From Bacteroidota bacterium (GTDB lineage Bacteria > Bacteroidota > Bacteroidia > Chitinophagales > Chitinophagaceae): 17,823 nt of DNA. The stretch lies in assembly GCA_947457085.1 (NCBI GenBank), contig CANGUS010000007.1:1-17823 (forward strand), given 5' to 3'. Each line of letters starts with the position of its first letter. Positions within the stretch are counted from its first letter, which is position 1. Made by a program: the position numbers and the translations under genes. The notes under the pieces are model-generated. The model made no database searches, had not been told where the DNA came from, and was given only the letters and a program-made list of their open reading frames with translations. Below are positions 6,351-15,100 of the stretch, piece by piece.

Positions 6351-6504
6351 TGTCGTTTTTCATTTTTTCTTCCAAGATGGTTCTTACCACTTCACTTTTT
6401 GTAATTTTTAGGTTGTGATGATTCTCCTGGTTCATTTTGATGTACTTGAGTTGTGATTCATTAATTCTAATCACCAGGTGTTTGTTGTATTCATTGTTTT
6501 TCAT
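6319..6504 (-). CDS. Ribbon-helix-helix DNA-binding protein, copy 2 (61 aa)
   Basis: The beta strand HLVIRI, helix A (NESQLKYIKMNQ) and helix B (TKSEVVRTILEEKM) match the CopG/Arc fold. The C-terminal tail is lysine-rich (SNSKRVK). It is related to the 49-aa protein at 1462-1611. It overlaps the acidic partner gene by 32 bp. An inverted repeat ATCGTAT/ATACGAT (6517-6523/6547-6553) enclosing AAAAGTATTAC lies just upstream and is a plausible operator. Confidence 0.78.
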   Translation of the reverse strand: MKNNEYNKHLVIRINESQLKYIKMNQENHHNLKITKSEVVRTILEEKMKNDIEKSNSKRVK

Positions 6505-6516
6505 TCTTATAAATAC

Positions 6517-6553
6517 ATCGTATGATAGTAAAAGTATTACACCATTATACGAT
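6517..6553. promoter_or_regulatory. Operator-like repeat upstream of RHH module 2
   Basis: ATCGTAT (6517-6523) and ATACGAT (6547-6553) are perfect inverted repeats. AAAAGTATTAC (6530-6540) lies between them and resembles AAAAGTAATAC upstream of module 1. Autoregulation by the RHH protein is inferred. Confidence 0.45.
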
Positions 6554-6622
6554 TTTCATTTTTTTTCTATCCGGATTTCGTTTTTTGAAATTTATTGTTT
6601 ATAATTTATAAAAAGTTAAAAA

Positions 6623-6721
6623 ATGAGAAAAAACAAAAGAAAAGGTATTTGGATACCGGATTCCATTCTAGAGCACTATTTCATTATCGGAATGAAATTT
6701 ACACAATTAAAAATACAATAA
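6623..6721 (+). CDS. Possible 32-aa peptide upstream of the 165-aa gene
   Basis: An ATG at 6623 opens a 32-codon frame, MRKNKRKGIWIPDSILEHYF then 12 more residues, ending TAA at 6719-6721. The next ATG (6723) follows after one base, a spacing typical of coupled genes. KGIWIPDSIL resembles the start of HTH proteins common on Bacteroidetes elements, so it may be a truncated remnant, a leader peptide or a real small protein. No strong ribosome-binding site is seen. Confidence 0.35.
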   Translation: MRKNKRKGIWIPDSILEHYFIIGMKFTQLKIQ

Positions 6722-6722
6722 T

Positions 6723-7220
6723 ATGTCAATAAGAAAATTAAATACAAAAAGTTGTCTGAATGAAGTAATAGACCAATACAACAGAAACAAAAGTTCACAC
6801 GTAAGTCAAGAATATTTGGAATTGATGGACCATGAAACGCGAAAAGAAAAAGCATATATTAACTATCATTGGTATAATATGCTTAAGGAAATTGACCAAA
6901 TCAATATTGAAACTAGGTTGTTGATTTTGGAAGCGTTTACCTTTGGTTACATTTTTGAAAAATATTACAATCTAGATGAATATACAGAAAAAATGATAAT
7001 TGAAAAAATTCAAAATTATATTTCATTTAGGGTTGCTGAGAAAATTTGTTATCATTTAAAAATATATCTACTAGCTGAAACTTGTGATTATACAGGTGGC
7101 AGTGTTGCAGGTAGTAAAGAGTCTGAAAGAGTGCTTTGTAACATATCAAATAATATTATAGAAGCGATGAAATTATCTAATTTCGATATCATCAGTTGCC
7201 GCATAATTTGCCGTAAGTGA
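6723..7220 (+). CDS. Hypothetical cytoplasmic protein (165 aa)
   Basis: This is a mostly helical, soluble protein with no signal peptide or transmembrane segment. It contains YHWYNMLKEIDQINIETRLLILEAFTFGYIFEKYY in its middle (quoted in parts: YHWYNMLKEID and ILEAFTFGYIFEKYY), a GGSVAGS turn near residue 129 and three cysteines close to the C-terminus. I do not recognise the family. It reads towards the excisionase and integrase genes but is separated from them by 170 bp of folded non-coding sequence, so it may or may not be in the same transcript. Confidence 0.7.
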   Translation: MSIRKLNTKSCLNEVIDQYNRNKSSHVSQEYLELMDHETRKEKAYINYHWYNMLKEIDQINIETRLLILEAFTFGYIFEKYYNLDEYTEKMIIEKIQNYISFRVAEKICYHLKIYLLAETCDYTGGSVAGSKESERVLCNISNNIIEAMKLSNFDIISCRIICRK

Positions 7221-7230
7221 CAATACAGGA

Positions 7231-7329
7231 GGATTTACACCCCGGACAAAGGTTTTCTTCTCCGGTGGTGTTTAATCCCAAAAATCGACCTAAAAACCAC
7301 GTTAAATGAAGGTCTTTGGGAAACCTTCA
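7231..7329 (+). promoter_or_regulatory. Folded leader upstream of excisionase-integrase operon
   Basis: A long hairpin pairs GGATT with AATCC (7231-7235/7274-7278), ACACC with GGTGT (7237-7241/7267-7271) and CCGG with CCGG (7242-7245/7262-7265), about 14 bp with small bulges. A second hairpin pairs TGAAGGT with ACCTTCA (7307-7313/7323-7329). No T run follows, so these are not ordinary terminators. They could be a riboregulator, a processing site or a recombination-directionality control. Confidence 0.5.
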
Positions 7330-7390
7330 ATCTGTGAATTAACTATAATATTTAAAAAAACCTACTGGTGAATAGGTAACCAGTTTTTCT

Positions 7391-7609
7391 ATGTCAAATA
7401 TTGAATTTCTAACTGTCAAAAATGCCGCCAAAATTTTGAACGTAAGTTCAAGTTTTCTATATAAATTAGCGCAAGAAGGTAAACTTCCGCATTTAAGAAT
7501 GGGAAAAAAAATAATATTCGATAGACTTGAGTTAATAGAGTATTTCAAGAGAAAAAGTACTAGTAGCGTTCCAGTGCTTAATACGACCTTACCATTACCA
7601 AGACTATGA
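7391..7609 (+). CDS. xis: Excisionase-family helix-turn-helix protein
   Basis: The 72-aa protein is almost entirely one MerR/excisionase-type HTH: FLTVKNAAKILNVSSSFLYK, then LAQEGKLPHLRMGKKIIFDRLELIEYF. This matches the small DNA-binding proteins that bend attachment DNA to favour excision or regulate recombinase genes. Its TGA overlaps the integrase ATG (ATGA), a signature of translational coupling. The location just before the integrase supports the role. The symbol is functional rather than strain-specific. Confidence 0.85.
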   Translation: MSNIEFLTVKNAAKILNVSSSFLYKLAQEGKLPHLRMGKKIIFDRLELIEYFKRKSTSSVPVLNTTLPLPRL

Positions 7610-8832
7610 GTAATGCTAGAATTTCATTAACACTAGACAAAAGGACTCCTCGAAAAGGTGATAGGTTCACCTTGTCCTTGCTCGTAATTTTTGGTAAAAA
7701 AACTTGGTTTATTGGCCTCGGAACAAAATATACTATCAAAGAATATCGAGAAATTTTTGAGGGACCACCAACAGCAGAAACATTGCCACATAAAATAAAG
7801 GCCACGTCTATCCTTCAAAAAGCAGAATCTATAATAAGTTTGTTGCACCCTTTCGATTGGGTTAGATTCAAATCTATGTTGAAGGAAAACGACACCAACT
7901 CCAAACCAATTTCTCTTTTTTTGGATGATAGATTTAACGAAACTATTATGTCCAAAAAAGCGAACGGACAAATCTCTGGCGCAAATACCTACAAGGTTAC
8001 ATTAAACAGCTTGAAAAAATTTAGAGCTAATGCACAAATCAAAGATGTCAATCCAGGATTTCTTAAAGAATTTGAACTTTGGATGTTGAACAGGTCGAAC
8101 GGAAATTTAACAGCCACGTTGGGAATCAATATGAGAAATCTTCGTGCTGTAATCAATGCTGCAATTAACCAAGAACTGGTTGGTATTGATTACAAATATC
8201 CTTTCGGCAGAGGAAAGTATAGCATCCCACACAAGGTTAGGGACAAAAGAACTCACACTATTGCTGAGATAGAGTCGCTTGTTAATTGCATAGAATTTTT
8301 GACTCCCCAGGAGGAGAAGTCACGTGATATTTGGTTGATACTATACTATTGCAACGGCTTAAACTTCATCGACCTACTTCAGTTGAAATGGGAAAATTTG
8401 ACTGAAGATTCAATAGTATTATTTCGGCAAAAAACGAAAAACACCAGTAGAAATAACCCAACACCGATTAGAATTCCAATCATTCCTGGTCTCCGAAAAT
8501 TAATTGATAAACATGGAGATAAGAATAGTCCCTATTTACTAGGTTACTTAAAGGAAGGTGCAACCTTACAAACAATCCACAATAAGAACAAAAAGATTGC
8601 AAAATTGCTTAATCTAAATTTAAAACAAATCGGACGTAGGTTGAATTTTTCTGAACCATTAATTTGTAAAACTGCTCGCTACGCCTATGCAACGACTCTA
8701 AAAAACAAAGGAGTTCCAATTGGGTATATAAGCGAGCAAATGGGTCATTCAAATATTATTGTGACACAAAAATACCTTTCGAGTTTTGAATACAAAGATT
8801 TAATAAAGAACAATTCACTTCTACCACAATAA
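7606..8832 (+). CDS. int: Tyrosine integrase lacking canonical Arg I
   Basis: The 408-aa protein has the full Bacteroidetes phage/ICE integrase layout: N-terminal arm-binding part (1-90), SAM-like core-binding domain (about 105-200) and catalytic domain (215-400). Catalytic residues: Arg I is replaced by Asn253 (NGLNFIDLL), Lys276 is present, Box II reads K355-T-A-R358 instead of HxxR, His381 (GHSN) is present, and Tyr390 is the nucleophile. Loss of Arg I is known for the CTnDOT integrase IntDOT, so the enzyme can still be active. It most likely catalyses integration at the tRNA-half attachment site 90 bp downstream. Confidence 0.92.
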   Translation: MSNARISLTLDKRTPRKGDRFTLSLLVIFGKKTWFIGLGTKYTIKEYREIFEGPPTAETLPHKIKATSILQKAESIISLLHPFDWVRFKSMLKENDTNSKPISLFLDDRFNETIMSKKANGQISGANTYKVTLNSLKKFRANAQIKDVNPGFLKEFELWMLNRSNGNLTATLGINMRNLRAVINAAINQELVGIDYKYPFGRGKYSIPHKVRDKRTHTIAEIESLVNCIEFLTPQEEKSRDIWLILYYCNGLNFIDLLQLKWENLTEDSIVLFRQKTKNTSRNNPTPIRIPIIPGLRKLIDKHGDKNSPYLLGYLKEGATLQTIHNKNKKIAKLLNLNLKQIGRRLNFSEPLICKTARYAYATTLKNKGVPIGYISEQMGHSNIIVTQKYLSSFEYKDLIKNNSLLPQ

Positions 8833-8851
8833 TGTACATTAATAATGTGCA
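8833..8851 (+). other. Near-palindrome after integrase gene
   Basis: TGTACATTAATAATGTGCA is an imperfect palindrome starting at the integrase stop codon. It may be a weak terminator or protein site; no T tract follows. Confidence 0.3.
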
Positions 8852-8871
8852 GTAATTATGCAAGATTTAGA

Positions 8872-8910
8872 GGTGTAAATGGTACTATTTGGTATTAATT
8901 GGTAATAATC
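8872..8910. promoter_or_regulatory. Right-arm phased GGT repeats (recombinase/Xis sites)
   Basis: Four tandem units begin with GGT: GGTGTAAAT (8872), GGTACTATTT (8881), GGTATTAATT (8891) and GGTAATAATC (8901). The last three have an exact 10-bp period, one helical turn, as expected for cooperative binding of a bending protein. GGTGTAAATGGT is repeated in the left arm at 179-190. Arm-type integrase or excisionase sites are inferred. Confidence 0.6.
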
Positions 8911-8921
8911 CAACTCATGTA

Positions 8922-9026
8922 AAAACCGTGAAACCCTTTAAAAACAACCATTTTGTGAGATTTATTGAATGACTTTTGAGTCCCTCATAATCAGGGGGTC
9001 CTTGGTTCAAGTCCAAGTGGGACCAC
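8922..9026 (+). repeat. Right 105-bp direct repeat (att-like)
   Basis: Identical to 1-105. It marks the right boundary of the element; beyond 9026 the sequence changes to the host terminator and T9SS protein gene. The first 62 bp are element end sequence rather than tRNA. Confidence 0.95.
8984..9026 (+). pseudogene. tRNA-Met/Ile2 (CAT) 3' half, right copy
   Basis: Same 43-bp tRNA 3' half as at 63-105: CAT anticodon loop, T-arm and acceptor 3' strand. The 5' half is missing here too, as expected for the attachment site distal to the intact tRNA. The intact gene should lie to the left of the window. Confidence 0.75.
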
Positions 9027-9033
9027 AACAAAA

Positions 9034-9070
9034 AGGGTTTCAGTATGCACTGAAACCCTATTTATTTTTT
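9034..9070. terminator. Bidirectional rho-independent terminator
   Basis: AGGGTTTCAG (9034-9043) pairs perfectly with CTGAAACCCT (9050-9059) around a TATGCA loop. A T-rich tail follows on the plus strand (9061-9070), and the preceding AACAAAAA gives a T tract on the minus strand. It would end both the tRNA transcript and the minus-strand T9SS protein gene. Confidence 0.85.
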
Positions 9071-9100
9071 GAGTTAAACCCTCCTATAATCTTTTATCTT

Positions 9101-12100
9101 TTACTCTTTTATTACTTTAATTGAATGTTTGCCATACAATGGATTGACAACTGTAAAGTAATAAACCCCTGCTGAGTAATCAGACAATTTAATCAATGTA
9201 TTCTCTGATTTTATTTTTCCTCTTCGTAATACATTCCCTGCATTGTCATAAAGAACGAAGTCTGAACCTATTAATTGAACATCCGTTTTTACATTGATTT
9301 CACTCGTTGTTGGATTTGGATACACACTGAATAGATTCTCATCTGAAACATCATCAACGCCTAAGCAAGAAGTTACTTTCATCAACAAGGAATCTTTATT
9401 GGTACAACCATTCGTAGCTGTATAGGTATATACTACATAAAAAGAGCCTAGACCAGCAACAGTTGGATTAAATGTATTCCCCGAAACACCTACTCCACTC
9501 CAAACTCCTCCAATAGGATTTCCTGTAAGTATTCCTACTGTATCTTTCTCACAATATAATTGTTTTGATGCTGAAATAACTAATATTGGCAACGCATTTA
9601 CTGTAATGGTTTTAGTCGCTGTATTCGTACAACCATTTACATCAGTCCCCGTTACTGTATAGGTTGTGGTTGTTGTTGGGACAAAGCTTACTCCATTCGT
9701 AACACCACCACTCCATGTATAAGTATTCGCTCCTCCGCCTGTTAAGGTAACCGTATTTCCAGCACAAACTGTTGTTGCACTGGCGTTCGCTGTTACCGTT
9801 GGCAGTGGGTTTGATGAAATTGTCAATGTTGTTGTAGAAGTACAACCGGTCACACTGGAAGTACCTGTTATTGTATATGTGGTGCCTGCACACAAACCTG
9901 TGATAACATTGCCTACAATAGGTGGGATTACTGATGGGTTAATTGAATAAGTCATATTTAGAACATTACTCATAGTCGCTGTTCCATCACAGCCTGCATT
10001 ACAACTTGCATTCGCTGTGTTTAATACACTGATTGGTGACGCTGTTTGTGAACCTACACTAATTGTAGTTGTTGCTGTACAACCCATTATGTCTGTACCG
10101 GTTACAGTATAGATTACACCATCACATAAACCTTCTATCACATTTGCTATTGCTGTGCCACCAGGACTTACTGTATATGTCAGATCAATTGGTGGACTCA
10201 TGGTTACAACTCCATCACATCCCGGTACGCATGTCGCATTTGATGTAACGACACTCGTTGGAGCTGGAGGATTTGGATATGTACCTACGCTAATTGTAGT
10301 AGTTACAGTACAACCGTTTACATCAGTGCCTGTTACTGTATATACTGTTCCAGCACACAAAGCTGATATTTTATTTCCTGTTACTAATGGACCTGATGGA
10401 GAGACAGAATATACCATTGTAACGGGACTATATAAAATTACAATACCATTACAACCCGGATTACAACTTGCGGGTGTGCTTGATAGAATTGTCGGTGCGA
10501 CAGGACCACTTACTGTGCCTATAGTTACGGATGTAGTAGATGTGCATCCAGTCACACTTGATGTACCTGTTATAGTGTATGTAGTGCCTGAACATAAGCC
10601 ACTGATATTATTCCCTACTATTGGAGGAATAACAGCTGGAATGATTGAATAAACCATATTTGGTATATTATCCATCGTTGCTGTTCCATCACATCCTGGA
10701 TTACAACTGGCATTTGTTGTATTTAACACACTAATCGATGAAGCGGTTTGTAAGCCTATATTAATTGTTGCTGTATTCGTGCAACCATTGACATCTGTCC
10801 CCGTTACTGTATACGTTGTAGACGCTGTTGGTACAAAGCTTATGCCATTGGTTACACCACCAGTCCATGTATAGGCATTAGCGCCACCACCTGTTAAGGT
10901 TACCGAAGTACCAGCACAAACTGTTGTTGCACTTGCGTTTGCTGTTACCGTTGGCAATGCATTGACTGCAATCGTTTGAGTTGCGGTATTTGTACAACCA
11001 TTTACATCTGTTCCTGTTACCGTATACGTTGTGGTAGCTGTTGGTACAAAGCTTACGCCATTGGTTACACCACCACTCCATGTGTAAGTATTCGCTCCTC
11101 CACTAGTTAAGGTTACCGTATTTCCTGCACAAACGGTTGTTGCACTTGCATTCGCAGTTACGGTTGGTAACGCATTGACTGTAATCGTTTGGGTTGCTGT
11201 ATTTGTGCAACCATTTACATCTGTTCCTGTTACCGTATAAATTGTTGTTGCTGTTGGTACAAAGCTTATACCATTGGTTACACCGCCAGTCCATGTATAA
11301 GTATTTGCGCCACCTCCTGTTAAAGTAACAGAGTTTCCAGTACAAACTGTTGTTGCGCTTGCGTTTGCTATTACGATTGGTAATGCGTTAACTGTAATGG
11401 TTTGGGTTGCTGTATTCGTGCAACCATTTACATCTGTACCTGTTACCGTATAAATTGTAGTCGCTGTTGGTACAAAGCTTACGCCATTGGTTATACCACC
11501 TGACCATGCATAAGTATTCGCTCCACCACCTGTTAAAGTTACCGAAGTACCAGCACAAACTGTTGTTGCACTGGCATTGGCTGTTACGGTTGGTAATGCA
11601 TTGACTGTAATCGTTTTAGTTGCTGTGTTCGTACAACCATTTACATCTGTTCCTGTTACTGTATACGTTGTAGTCGCTGTTGGTACAAAGCTTACGCCAT
11701 TGGTTACACCACCAGTCCATGTGTAAGTATTCGCTCCTCCGCCTGTTAAGGTTACCGAAGTACCGGCACAAACGGTTGTTGCGCTTGCATTGGCTGTTAC
11801 CATTGGCAATGCATTGACTGTAATCGTTTGGGTTGCTGTATTCGTGCAACCATTTACATCTATTCCTGTTACCGTATACGTTGTAGTCGCTGTTGGTACA
11901 AAGCTTACGCCATTGGTTATACCACCAGTCCATGTGTAAGTATTCGCTCCTCCACCTGTTAAGGTAACCGTATTTCCTGCACAAACGGTTGTTGCACTGG
12001 CATTCGCTGTTACGGTTGGTAATGCATTGACTGTAATCGTTTGGGTTGCTGTATTCGTGCAACCATTTACATCTGTTCCTGTTACGGTATACGTTGTAGT

Positions 12101-15100
12101 CGCTGTTGGTACAAAGCTTACACCATTGGTTATACCACCTGACCATGCATAAGTATTCGCTCCACCGCCTGTTAAGGTTACCCAATTACCTGCACAAACT
12201 GTTGTTGCACTTGCGTTGGCTGTTACCGTTGGCAATGGATTGATAGTAAGGTAAATACTGTCGCTTGCGGCGCAACCTAAATTATTGGTTACGGAACAGG
12301 TATACCAGCCTGAATTATTAACTGCAATAGATGATGTAGTAGCACCAGTATTCCAATTGTAATTACTATAACCTGCACTTGCTGATAAAGTATAGCTAGA
12401 ACCACATGCAGCAATGGTATCTTGTGCAAAAATGTTTGTTGGCAAAGGATTTACGGTTACCGTTACACTATCAGTGCAACTTGTAATGCCATTGCTTACA
12501 GTACAATAATAAGTAGTGGTTTGTGTTGGATTTACATTGATGTTTGCAGTTGTATCACCAGTTGACCAAAGATAGGTAGTAGTTTGGTTGCCTATATTAT
12601 ATAGTTGAGTAATTTCTTGAGAAGTAAGTGCCCGATTATAAATTGATATGTCATCAATTTTACCTTGAAAATGAATATTTGCCCAAGGACAATATCCTAT
12701 ACCAAATACACTATTTGCAGTTATTAAAGTTATATTGCTAGTTGTTGCATTTAATACTCCATCAATATACATTTTTACATTTAAACCATTAAATGTAGTT
12801 ACTATACAATGCCAATCACCATTATTTATTGCAGTGTTACTAAATAATTGATTAGATGATGAGCCTGACTCAAAATATGCTTTAAAATTATTATTCTCAA
12901 TCATTTGAGGAAAAATTACATTTCCACCAGCAGAATTCCCATAAGCTGCAATTGTTCCTAAATAGGGATGGGAATTGTTATAATTAAATCCCGAAACATT
13001 GGTATTTATCCAAGTTACTAAAGTCCTATTACTATTTCCAATAGGCAATAATGGGATATTAGCTGAAATTTCATCATTCACTCCATCAAAACTATAAGCA
13101 CTATTCACATTACCAAAACGGTCTGTAGTTAAAGTAGCTCCATTTACCGTTCCATTGTTTCCATTGCCACTTGCATCATTGGCATTGCCACAGAATGGCC
13201 AATAACCGACTAAGCCTTGTTGCAAATTACTTGGTAAAGCAGAAGAAGAACATATTGATGCGCTGGAGCTACTGGTTGATGCAGCATTTAGTGATAATTG
13301 AGTACCTGCACAAACCGTAGTATCATTTTGTAAAATGTTTACATTTACCAAACTAACATACACACTGTCACTAGCAGTGCAACCTGTACTGTTACTTACA
13401 GTACATTTGTACCAACCTGAATTAGTAACCGTAATAGATGAAGTAGTAGCACCTGTATTCCAATTATAATTACTATAGCCTGTACCTGCTGATAAAGTAT
13501 AACTTGAACCACATACAGCAAAAGTATCTTGCGCAAAGTGATTGCTTGAGAAAGTACAAGTTGGTGTTGATGAAGATGTATATAATGCGGTAATTTCTTG
13601 TTGTGTTAATGCTCGATTCCAAATGCCGATGTCGTCGAGAATACCATTGTAAAATTCCCCATTACTACCATATTGTTTACCAAAAACTAAGGGGTCTGTT
13701 GCACTGCCGCCCAATATAATATCAGTACCTAACGATGTTTGCAATGTCCCATTTAAATAAATTTCTACATTGTTCATATAGTTCCGGACAATAATAAAGT
13801 GTTGCCATTGTGACGGATTTACATATACACCTGTATTTTGCCAATAATCACCACATCGCATGTAACCGCCATTCATACCTACATAAAATGCTCCTGGCCA
13901 AACATTTTGGTGAAAAAACTCTTGAATACCTGAAACAGATGTTGGTTTTACCCAGAATGAAATGGAAAATGAACTATTTTTCGGAATTGATGAATTAGAA
14001 CAATTAATTGTTGAACTACTACCATTGAATACAAACGCACTATTCGCATTACCGTTTCTATCATTAGTCAAGGTAGCGCCATTCACCGTTCCATTATTTC
14101 CATTTCCACTTTCATCGTTGGCATTACCGCAGAATGGCCAATAACCTACCAAACCATTAGTTGGAATGTAATTAGGTAAACAAGGATTTGCATTCACTGT
14201 AATTGCATAAGTTGCCGTATCTAGTCCGCATGGTGTTGTTGCAATATAAGAAATAATTGTTGTGCCTATTGTATGACCTGTTACAACACCATTTGGATTA
14301 ATAGTAGCAACGGTAGTGTTCGATGAACTCCAAGTTCCATTAACTGTAGAGTCTGTCAACGTAATTGTATTACCAATGTTAACATTATTTGGACCTTGTA
14401 TTGTTGCAATGCTTGGACAAGGCTGACTGCTTAAATAAAGTGACGTAATTTCTTGTTGTGTTAATGCACGATTCCAAATTCCGATGTCGTCCATCAAACC
14501 ATTGATTCCAGTACCAGGTGGTGTAAAATCGCTATTACCAATTATCAAATTTTCAAGATTATCACCAACAACATCTGTATATTGGGTCGAACCAATGAGT
14601 TGACCATTAAGGTACACATTAGCAATGTTATTTCCCCAAGTTTGCACTATATGAAACCATTGACTTACTTGAATAAGGCCGTAATTACATGCATTTAACC
14701 CACCAAATCCATTGTGTAAATAAAAGTTAGTGTAATTATTGGGTTCAATAAATGAGTTCCAACCGACTTGACTGTTTCCGAGGCTTGACTGTTTATCAAA
14801 AGCTATATTAACTGTTCCACTAAAGGTTGTTAATTTGAGCCAATAACTGACACTAAAAGAATTATTCGATTGAAAATTGAATCCACTACTATTGGACACA
14901 ATAATTTTATTCGTCACCCCATCAAAACTATACGCACTATTCGCATTCCCATTCCTATCTACCGTTAATGAAGCGCCATAAACCGTTCCATTATTCCCAT
15001 TCCAACTTTCGTCATTGGCATTACCACAAAAAGGCCACCAACCTACCAACCCATTAGTTGGAACGTAATTAGGTAAACATGGATTTGCATTTACTGTTAT

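Larger units (their letters stand above)
1..9026. mobile_element. Integrated tyrosine-recombinase element in a tRNA 3' half
   Basis: The segment is bounded by 105-bp perfect direct repeats that contain a tRNA 3' half. It carries an excisionase-like gene plus integrase just inside the right repeat and a second small recombinase just inside the left one. Its contents are RHH/partner modules, a secreted-protein cassette, an XRE regulator and structured non-coding DNA. No relaxase, replication protein, T4SS or phage structural gene is visible, so it would need helper functions or only integrates and excises. It may be a satellite-type or mobilizable island; the class is inferred. The true left boundary may lie outside the window, because the left repeat is also not an intact tRNA gene. 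Confidence 0.85.

Noticed and set aside
7339..7971. Minus-strand ORFs opposite xis and int
   Set aside because: Antisense shadows of well-supported genes.
9642..14144. Other ORFs within the giant gene (several of 60-189 aa)
   Set aside because: They arise from the repeated codon pattern in other frames, rich in Trp, Asn and Cys or of low complexity; not real genes.
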